From positions 1 through 44,514 of the forward strand of contig CAJJCP010000017.1 in assembly GCA_905182715.1 (NCBI GenBank): 44,514 nt of DNA. Direction: 5' to 3'. The stretch is from an uncultured Candidatus Poseidoniales archaeon. GTDB taxonomy: Archaea > Thermoplasmatota > Poseidoniia > Poseidoniales > Poseidoniaceae. The first letter of the stretch is position 1. The number at the start of each line of letters is the position of its first letter. Below the pieces are notes generated by a model that had not been told where the DNA came from, did no database searches, and saw only the letters and a list, made by a program, of their open reading frames with translations. Of the stretch, positions 38,157 through 44,514 are shown piece by piece. The position numbers and the translations under genes are program-made.

Positions 38157-39022
38157 TGCTTGGAATGAATCAAAAAGGCCTTCTCAATCCGAAGGACATG
38201 GAGGGAATGGTTGCCAATATTGCAGGATACCGTTTTGTTGACCTTCCTGACCGTGATGCTTTGCGAGAACCCTTCCGTGCGATTTGTAAAAAAGCAGGAT
38301 TGAAAGGAACTATTTTACTTTCATTTGAGGGAATTAATTTCTTTTTAGCTGGCACCCAATCTTCAGTTGACCAGTATCTTGAGTTTTTGGAAGAAGATTC
38401 ACGTTTTTCCAAAATGCGTCTCAAATACTCCTTTACCGAATATCAGCCATTTAATCGAATGAATGTCCGTCTCAAGAAGGAAATAATTTCCTTGGGTCTT
38501 GACCATGTGAAGCCTGGGGAACGCACCGGAGATGAGATTACGCCAACAGAATTCAAACAGTGGATGGATGAAGGTCGAGAAGTTGCCATCATCGATACAC
38601 GGAACGATTATGAAATCCGGTTGGGTACTTTTGACAACGCCCTGGATTTGAATCTTAAATCGTTTCGAGCTTTCCCAAAAGCCATACAATCTCTCCCCGA
38701 ATCCATGAAGGACACTCCAGTCGTCATGTTTTGCACCGGTGGAATTCGATGTGAGAAAGCCAGTGTCGTCATGATGGATGCTGGTTTCTCCAATGTTAAA
38801 CAACTCAAAGGTGGAATCCTCGGATACTTCGAAGAAGTCGGGGGAGATCATTGGGATGGTGATTGCTTTGTCTTCGACCATCGCGTTGCCCTCAGTCCAG
38901 AACTTGAACAGACCGAGGTTGTGCAATGTTTTGCTTGCCGTCAGCCCGTGACGGTGGAGGAGCAACAATCAACAGAGTACGTTATCGAAGTCTCCTGTCC
39001 TCATTGTATCCATTTGCGGTGA
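38156..39022 (+). CDS. trhO: tRNA uridine(34) hydroxylase, TrhO/YceA-like rhodanese protein
   Basis: A UPF0176/TrhO-type protein, known in bacteria to hydroxylate U34 of certain tRNAs to 5-hydroxyuridine in an oxygen-dependent reaction. The N-terminal ferredoxin-like domain has GYRFVDLPD...KGTILLSFEGINFFLAGTQ and RMNVRLKKEIISLG. The rhodanese domain has DTRNDYEIRLGTFDNALD and active-site loop CTGGIRCEKAS with Cys193. The C-terminus FVFDHRVAL...CFACRQPVTVEE...CPHC adds two CxxC pairs like a small zinc ribbon. ATG 38156 is chosen because it overlaps the nadE stop (TGATG); TTG 38144 is an alternative. It ends next to the convergent gene without a gap. The family is much better known from bacteria, so lateral acquisition is possible. 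Confidence 0.88.
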   Translation: MLGMNQKGLLNPKDMEGMVANIAGYRFVDLPDRDALREPFRAICKKAGLKGTILLSFEGINFFLAGTQSSVDQYLEFLEEDSRFSKMRLKYSFTEYQPFNRMNVRLKKEIISLGLDHVKPGERTGDEITPTEFKQWMDEGREVAIIDTRNDYEIRLGTFDNALDLNLKSFRAFPKAIQSLPESMKDTPVVMFCTGGIRCEKASVVMMDAGFSNVKQLKGGILGYFEEVGGDHWDGDCFVFDHRVALSPELEQTEVVQCFACRQPVTVEEQQSTEYVIEVSCPHCIHLR

Positions 39023-41261
39023 TTATAGCCAGATGAGCCATTCACCGGTTCGTTCACCATGACTCCAAGCATGAATCTCATGACCACGAATTCCATCATG
39101 TGAGATGAAGAACAAATGATGTTCGGTAAGCAAAAGTTCACCGTATGTGCCGGAAGCAGAATTGTTATTCATACCTGGCCACGGGTCGTAGGCTAAGGTT
39201 GGCGTACCATTCGTTGGCAAATGCCACAGTGAAGAACCAGTCTCAATTCCATCGATTTGACCTGATGCAAGGAAGAACAACTGCTCCTCCATGTGATGCA
39301 AATCCGAGAATATTCGAACTTGCCATCCCTGCTCGCAAATCGGTTTCTACCCTCGTGCCACTTACCGTGCCATCGGTTGAACAGATCTCATGAGCTACGT
39401 TTGGTGCAACGCAATCGAACCAAATGCGTTGTTGATGAACAAGGCCACCCGCCCAATCACCAGGTGCAACAATAGTTGCTGACAAGATCTGGGTTTGACC
39501 TGAAGAGAGGTTGTGTGACCACACTTGAGGGTCCACTCCAGAAGTTAAGGCATCAAACACGATAAGGTTTCCAAGTTGATGGATACCGAGGTGTTCCGCA
39601 ACATGAGTGGTTGGGTTTCCAGTTCCTTGGTGCTGTAAAGTGGTGAGCCAACTGAGGCTTCCATTATTGGATAATCGGACTAATTGCCGGCCATTTTGAG
39701 CTTCTGCAACTGCTACTAATCCATCTTCAATCAACAGTGGAGCATTTGGCCGACTTGCACCCGTTGGGTTCAGGTCCCAACTGTGTAGTTCAGCATCCAA
39801 AGTTAGCAGATACGGTTCAATGTCATTTCCTGCTTTGGCTGAGAACCATAAGTGGCTGGCGTTCGAATGCAGCATTTCGGTTGCAAACGTGGCTATTCCA
39901 AGTGAGAGCGTATCGAGATTCTGTTGTTGAGACGGTGAAAAAGATGGATGTGAAAAGACCGTGGTGGTCGTGATACCATCGGTCCAGATCAAAGCATCAT
40001 TGGCGGTGTTAAACACGACGCCTTGACCCCATTGGACCAATTTAGCCGAACTACTGAGCGGTATTGAACCGCCGTTATTTGCGACCCTTTCGGTACCGGT
40101 AACGGTCGCATCACTGACCCATAACTCACGGCCATTGACGCCATCATCAGCATCGAAGAACACCCGTTCACCGTAGGCTGTTTGAACTGCATTCAGTCCA
40201 ATGTACTGACCTGGTAAGGCATCCCCACTCGGATTGATGTCGAGCAGTAACTGTGTTGAAGATTCAAATCCTTCACTAACCCAAAGTTCACATCCATCGA
40301 TTCCATTGACGCCAGCAGTCAAAAGCCGTTGTTGCTCAACCATCCAAACCATTGCATCACAGTTGGTAGTCAATCCATTTGCTGCACCAATAGCAAAATC
40401 AGAAATTGGGCCATAGAGAAGAGGTGTGCTGCAGATTTGGATGCTACTTCTGACCTCATCATTGTGTAAGTGTTGGTCAAAGGCAACACCTTCTCCGACT
40501 CCATCATCAACTCCAAATCGAAGGATAAGCCCAGAAGGACACACAGCAGGAGACGGTTGCCGATGGTCCACCAAAGCCGGTGCTCCTTGGCTTCCAGGCT
40601 CACCTTGAGCACCGTTCATACCCGTTTGTCCATTGTTGCCATTGCTTCCGACTAAACCGTCGCACAGTGCTTCACTTGATTCTCTTTCATCCTGACTGAG
40701 TTGTCCATCAGCATCGGTATCGAGTCCACTGTGAATGAGGATTCCTCCAGTTGGACAAGTCTCGCTACCGATTCCCAACTCTTCAATTTCGATTCGGCTC
40801 AAATCTGGCTGTAAAGTACTACCTGGATTGCCTTGCGGCCCCGAAAGTCCTTCCTTTCCGTGGCATACTTTCGTCGAAGAAGTAACCTCGTCTTCATCGA
40901 GGTAACCATCTGAATTGCGGTCATTGCCGATGTAAATCTCAGCCCCGCCTTCAGTACAGATCGAATCTGCGACGCGTCCTTCGGTTCGAACCAGCATTTC
41001 CTGAGCATCGATTCTCGCACCGCTTTGAGCGGAAAGTGAATCAAGTTGAACAAGTGAATAGGTCGAAAAGGTAAGTGCGAGTACCAAGAGGAAGGTTTGA
41101 ATGAAAGTGAACATGAACTTTCTCTTGGGTTTTATCTGAGATTTCGAATTCGATTTTGGCTGTTGCCTTGCGTTAAGTGGCGGGACACTCTTGTGGCTTT
41201 GGCTAAGCGCAGGTTCTCCTGCAATAATTGCGTCGACATCCATTGTTGGGGGGGTTGACAT
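39023..41261 (-). CDS. Membrane-anchored collagen-like/ELWxxDGT-repeat protein (frameshift)
   Basis: About 745 residues when joined. From ATG 41261 there is a basic cytoplasmic stretch of 48 residues, a transmembrane helix (FMFTFIQTFLLVLALTFSTYSL, about 49-70), then a short helical stalk. Three Cys-flanked EF-hand-like units follow (GNDRNSDGYLDEDEV...VCHG; GLDTDADGQLSQDE...LCDG; a degenerate third) separated by collagen-like Gly-x-y runs (GLSGPQGNPGS; GSNGNNGQTGMNGAQGEPGSQGAP). The C-terminal 450 residues are ELWxxDGT repeats (ELWVSEGFESSTQLLLDINPSGDALPG; FFDADDGVNGRELWVSDATVTGTE; EICSTDGTVSGTRVETDLRAG). The first frame stops at 39243; the next frame continues HHMEEQLFFLASGQIDGIETGSSLWHLP to 39023. 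One base fewer at AAA 39300-39302 joins them. It is probably a surface or adhesion protein. ATG 41291 is less likely. Confidence 0.8.
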
Positions 41262-41387
41262 GAATCGACTTAAAACAGTCAAGGGTATCAAAACCTTCGG
41301 TTTAACCGTAAATGAGGGCTATTCTCTGTTCTCCAGTCTTTTTTTCAAAGGGGTGAGTTCAAGGGCGTCCTTTTTCTGCACAGAGGT

Positions 41388-43163
41388 ATGGACCTGCCGG
41401 AACGCCTCGCTGCCCAGTTAGCCGGTGACGAGGGTCCGACGCGACAAAAAGCGGCCCGTTTGGTTGTTGACTTAGCGGTTACAGCCGATGCAGAAGGCTT
41501 TGTCAATGTCGACCATGCCCACGTATCTGGTGTTTCAGTCATCACTGGTGGCCATGGATTACGGCGTTTTTTATCCGACCTCTCCAGTTCAGGGGACGGT
41601 CAAGTTTCAATCCCTACAACCTTGAATTCTGCAGGTTGCGATAAAGAGAAAATGAAAGAGATGAACATCGATTGGCCTGACTTTTTAGAACAACAATTTG
41701 AAATTGTCGAAGCGTATTCGGAACTCGGGATTCAAGCAACTCTTTCCTGCACACCTTATGACCGTGGCGTCGATGATGAAAGTGGAATCGCTTCATGGGC
41801 TGAATCCAATGCAGTATGCTTTTCGAACACTTGGACTTCGCTGATTACCAATCGTGAATCAGGCCTTTCAGCACTTGCCACAGCACTCACAGGTTTTGCT
41901 CCTCGATGGGGGCTTCACCTTGAGCAAAACCGTCATCCGAATATCCATGTGAAGGTCGAATGCGAACTCCATACCCTTTCGGATTGGTCAGTACTTGGTG
42001 ATTGGATCGGGAAGCAAGTACTGCCTGGTTGGAATGTACCTTGGGGTCCAATGCCGTTTATCCAAGGGCTTCCCTCTCGAGCGAGTTTTGCTCGAAAAAA
42101 GGCGCTGACGGCAGCAGCAGCAAATTATGGCACACCAATGCTTTGGGCAGAAGGTCTCTCAGCAGACCCACCGTTAGCACGTGATGAAGACGGCGAATGG
42201 ATTGCACCAAAGGCTGGTTGGCAAGGTGAATTAGTGTTTACTGCTGCTGATTTACAGGCGCGATATGATGATTTAGCACCGATGGGCCAAGTTGATCTGG
42301 TCGTGATTGGGTGCCCACAAGCAAGTCTTGAAGAAATTAGGATTACGGCAGCAGCCGTTCGTTCTCATGCCGAGATGGGTGCAAAAATTCCAGACCAACG
42401 ACTTTGGGTGTTCACCAGTGGTGAGAATTACGAATTAGCATTGGCAGATGGCAGTATTGACTTGCTTGAAAGTGCAGGTGCAGTGATTCTACAAGATACC
42501 TGTCCGGAAGTCACACCTTACAACCGAACTCATTACAATCATTTGTTGACCAATTCGCTCAAAGCAGAACACTACCTCACCAGTGGTTTGAATCGACTTC
42601 CAACAAGTGTCATGCCCATCGAAGGGTGCATTGCACATGCCTTTGATCCAACGTTATCGGCAGGTCCTCGACCACTTTTGAATCAGAAAGCACAACCTCA
42701 ACATGCCAGTTCGAAAACACTTCAAACAGAAGATGGTGTTGTTTTGACAGGGGCTCCTTTGCAGAGTCAAGAGGATTATTGCATCACCGGTCCGGCAATG
42801 GTAACCGATGTTCCAATCACCTATCTCGGGTATGTAAACCGAGACACCGGTATTGTCGAAGAAACCGGACACCCACTCGATGGTAGAGCTGTTGAAAATA
42901 CGATTCTCATCTATCCAAAGGGTTCAGGTTCGACCGTGGCTCCTTTTGTTTTGATGGGTTTGCTGTACACAGGGAAAGGCCCTACAGCCATTGTAAACCG
43001 CGACGTCTGCCCACTCACATTGCCGGCTTGCTCGTTACTTGGATTGCCTTATGGTCACGGTTTCGACCAAGACCCTTGTATGGCGATTAACGATGGTGAC
43101 CTCATTGAACTCAAATCTGAAAGTGGTGTTGTCACTCTTACTGTTCTTGAACGAACACAATGA
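41388..43163 (+). CDS. AcnX-family dehydratase, large and small domains fused; probable phosphomevalonate dehydratase
   Basis: A 591-residue aconitase X protein. The large-subunit (DUF521) part runs to about residue 430: AHVSGVSVITGGHGLRRFL, VSIPTTLNSAGCD, SCTPYDRGVDDESGIASWAESNAV, TNRESGLSALATALTGFAPRWGLHLEQNR, GCPQASLEEI, LQDTCPEVTPYN. The Cys residues in SCTPY, GCPQ and DTCPE are at the cluster-ligand positions of the family. The C-terminal part (about 445-591) is the small swivel (DUF126) domain: ILIYPKGSGSTVAPFVLMGLLYTG. In archaea AcnX acts as phosphomevalonate 5-phosphate dehydratase of the modified mevalonate pathway; bacterial members dehydrate cis-3-hydroxyproline. Archaeal context and the mevalonate kinase here favour the former. 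The ATG is preceded directly by GAGGT. It is probably cotranscribed with the epimerase nine bases downstream. Confidence 0.87.
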   Translation: MDLPERLAAQLAGDEGPTRQKAARLVVDLAVTADAEGFVNVDHAHVSGVSVITGGHGLRRFLSDLSSSGDGQVSIPTTLNSAGCDKEKMKEMNIDWPDFLEQQFEIVEAYSELGIQATLSCTPYDRGVDDESGIASWAESNAVCFSNTWTSLITNRESGLSALATALTGFAPRWGLHLEQNRHPNIHVKVECELHTLSDWSVLGDWIGKQVLPGWNVPWGPMPFIQGLPSRASFARKKALTAAAANYGTPMLWAEGLSADPPLARDEDGEWIAPKAGWQGELVFTAADLQARYDDLAPMGQVDLVVIGCPQASLEEIRITAAAVRSHAEMGAKIPDQRLWVFTSGENYELALADGSIDLLESAGAVILQDTCPEVTPYNRTHYNHLLTNSLKAEHYLTSGLNRLPTSVMPIEGCIAHAFDPTLSAGPRPLLNQKAQPQHASSKTLQTEDGVVLTGAPLQSQEDYCITGPAMVTDVPITYLGYVNRDTGIVEETGHPLDGRAVENTILIYPKGSGSTVAPFVLMGLLYTGKGPTAIVNRDVCPLTLPACSLLGLPYGHGFDQDPCMAINDGDLIELKSESGVVTLTVLERTQ

Positions 43164-43172
43164 GGTGATGGG

Positions 43173-44171
43173 ATGAGTGAATTGAAGATTCTTGTTACCG
43201 GTGGCGCTGGATTCATTGGTTCATCATTATGCGAACGTTTGGTCGCAGAAGGGCACTCCGTATTGGCGTATGATTCGCTCTTTCGAGGCAGTCTGTCGAA
43301 TCTTTCTTCTTTGCAGGACCAGCCTAACTTTCAATTCATGCAGGGCGATGTCCGTGATATCGACCGTTTAGATGAAGCGATTGAACACTTGGGCGGGGTT
43401 GAAATTATTTTCCATCTTGCTGCAGTGAACGGTACCAAGTGGTTTCACGAGGCAGCTCATTCAGTGATTGATGTGAACATCAATGGAACGCTTCGAACAT
43501 TAGAGTTGGCCATGGCGCACAATGCGCGATATATTCTTGCATCATCTCCAGAGGCCTTTGGCGAGGCTTTGCAACAACCGATTCAAAACGGCAATGACAT
43601 GTCCTTTACCGACCCTTCTCTTCACCAACGCCATTCCTATGGTGCCAGCAAATACCTCGACGAAGTAGCGTGCCAACACGCAGCACGTGACGGGCTTGAT
43701 GTCCGAATTGTACGCCCCTTCAACGCGTATGGTCCACGGCTTTTGGGCGATGAGTATGGCCAGGTGGTGGCGATGTTTTTCCAGGCAATCCTTTCGAAAG
43801 AACCGATTCAACTTCATAACGGTGGTCTTCAAACCCGCTCTTTTACGTGGATCGATGATATCGTCGAGGGCTTCATCCTCGCAGGGCTTCAAGAACACAG
43901 TCTCGACGGAGCGTCCCTTTCGGGTTGCGCTTTCAACATCGGCGCAACCGAAGAAATCACCATTCGAGCAGTTACAAGAAGCCATCTTTTCTCGATTGTT
44001 TCCAACGATGCCTCATGGGACGATGCAGTTGCCTGCAGGTCGAGAGTGGCTGAAGGGTACCATGGCGATGCCCTTCGCCGTCTGCCGGATTGCAGTCAGG
44101 CCGAAGCACTGCGTTGGATGGGAATCGTCAACGATCCTTGCAACAAGGTCTGCGCGACTAATGTGGGCTAG
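43173..44171 (+). CDS. NAD-dependent epimerase/dehydratase (nucleotide-sugar SDR) with scrambled 3' end
   Basis: Extended SDR like UDP-glucose 4-epimerases or dTDP-sugar dehydratases. It has the Rossmann motif TGGAGFIGSSLCERL, LAYDSLFRGSLSNLS, GDVRD, FHLAAVNGTKWF, ASSPEAFGE (active-site region), YGASKYLDEVAC (catalytic YxxxK), VRPFNAYGPRLLGDEYGQVV, HNGGLQTRSFTWIDDIVEGFILAG and FNIGATEEITI. After about 43962 the read frame loses family character (RAVTRSHLFSIV...). Other frames carry EQLQEAI, and near the end GWESSTILAT; the first frame again gives HGDALRRLPDCSQAEAL. The real C-terminus is therefore probably disturbed by about four single-base indels, with a corrected stop near 44161. GAGGTGAT just before ATG 43173 is a strong Shine-Dalgarno. 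It may supply sugars for surface glycans; the substrate is unknown. Confidence 0.83.
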   Translation: MSELKILVTGGAGFIGSSLCERLVAEGHSVLAYDSLFRGSLSNLSSLQDQPNFQFMQGDVRDIDRLDEAIEHLGGVEIIFHLAAVNGTKWFHEAAHSVIDVNINGTLRTLELAMAHNARYILASSPEAFGEALQQPIQNGNDMSFTDPSLHQRHSYGASKYLDEVACQHAARDGLDVRIVRPFNAYGPRLLGDEYGQVVAMFFQAILSKEPIQLHNGGLQTRSFTWIDDIVEGFILAGLQEHSLDGASLSGCAFNIGATEEITIRAVTRSHLFSIVSNDASWDDAVACRSRVAEGYHGDALRRLPDCSQAEALRWMGIVNDPCNKVCATNVG

Positions 44172-44172
44172 T

Positions 44173-44514
44173 TTACGCTGAATCTTTTTTCGGACTGTAG
44201 TGGTTGAGGACTTTTTTGCTCCATGAATCGGGAGCAGGTGTGAGTCGATCGTGTCCATGCTGGCAAAGGATATCCAATCCATTCGCAGGCAATGTCTCTT
44301 CAGTCGTCCATATGGCTGTGACTCGTAAGACTGCGAGGCGTGCGACTGCATCAGGAAGTGGGCGGTCTTCGAGGAATTCAACCTCCAGTGCTGCAACTGC
44401 CTCATTGATGAGCAAGGGGTCAAGAGCGTGAGGAGTGAATCCTGCGAGGTTCCATTCGCTTTCTCCTTTAGGCAAGGGACGAGCAGTTTCATCAATTGCC
44501 TCGATCGTTGATTC
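44173..44514 (-). CDS. Partial protein of unknown function, truncated by the window end
   Basis: A leftward frame open from the window edge to a stop at 44173 (113 codons visible, no convincing start). The C-terminal part reads GESEWNLAGFTPHALDPLLINEAV, DRPLPDAVARLAVLRVTAIWTTEETLPANG, ILCQHGHDRLTPAPDSWSKKVLNHY. Composition and codon use look like a real protein. It is soluble with no transmembrane helix in this part. I do not recognise the family. It converges on the epimerase gene with a one-base gap as read. Confidence 0.6.
   Translation of the reverse strand, partial: ESTIEAIDETARPLPKGESEWNLAGFTPHALDPLLINEAVAALEVEFLEDRPLPDAVARLAVLRVTAIWTTEETLPANGLDILCQHGHDRLTPAPDSWSKKVLNHYSPKKDSA

Noticed and set aside
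41291-41307. AAACC-TTC-GGTTT hairpin before acnX
   Set aside because: Only a five-base stem with no T-run or conserved position; could be chance in an AT-rich promoter region.

Overview
The window reads as a compact archaeal chromosome segment, most likely from a planktonic marine euryarchaeon of the Poseidoniales / Marine Group II type. The archaeal assignment rests on a TATA-binding protein made of two direct repeats, a GHMP-family mevalonate kinase, an AcnX-type dehydratase, a SepF-like division protein and a MutS-like ATPase with an N-terminal helix-hairpin-helix. The Poseidoniales assignment is an inference from several very large exported proteins rich in PKD/CARDB-like domains with Trp/Tyr-rich cytoplasmic tails, plus secreted hydrolases. 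There are 24 protein genes, two of them cut by the window edges. I see no rRNA, tRNA, CRISPR array, insertion sequence or prophage. No stretch over 300 bases lacks a gene; the largest gaps (10733-10877 and 31074-31229) are divergent promoter regions.

Layout. 1-42 may be the start of a leftward gene. maf (141-704) faces a leftward cluster: mevalonate kinase, TBP, two giant paralogous surface proteins and sepF (10732 down to about 696). A rightward pair follows: a FadF-like membrane Fe-S oxidoreductase and mutY. Next come a leftward membrane protein with an SDR, and rightward cysS. The middle (17.2-27.7 kb) is an exported-enzyme district. It holds an anchored lamin-tail/amidohydrolase protein, thioredoxin, two paralogous CocE/NonD-type hydrolases (one lipoprotein, one membrane-anchored) around a MutS-like gene, and a large lipoprotein. 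ileS follows, then a rightward operon of a 1714-residue surface protein, NAD+ synthetase (nadE) and the tRNA hydroxylase trhO. Then come a leftward ELWxxDGT/collagen-like anchored protein, rightward acnX plus an NDP-sugar-type epimerase, and a truncated leftward gene.

How the genes fit together. Mevalonate kinase and AcnX (phosphomevalonate dehydratase in other archaea) point to archaeal isoprenoid lipid synthesis. The FadF-like protein suggests aerobic oxidation of acyl-CoA substrates. The exported hydrolases and giant surface proteins suit a heterotroph degrading proteins and polymers. The two giant surface proteins, whose cytoplasmic tails share a motif, sit directly upstream of sepF, which suggests a link between envelope and division machinery.

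Sequence quality. At least five genes (sepF, the amidohydrolase, nadE, the ELWxxDGT protein and the terminal epimerase) are interrupted by what look like single-base indels, nearly all insertions and mostly in short homopolymers. In nadE and the ELWxxDGT protein, removing one base restores continuous family-like sequence. This looks more like sequencing error than gene decay. I give the joined spans for these genes.
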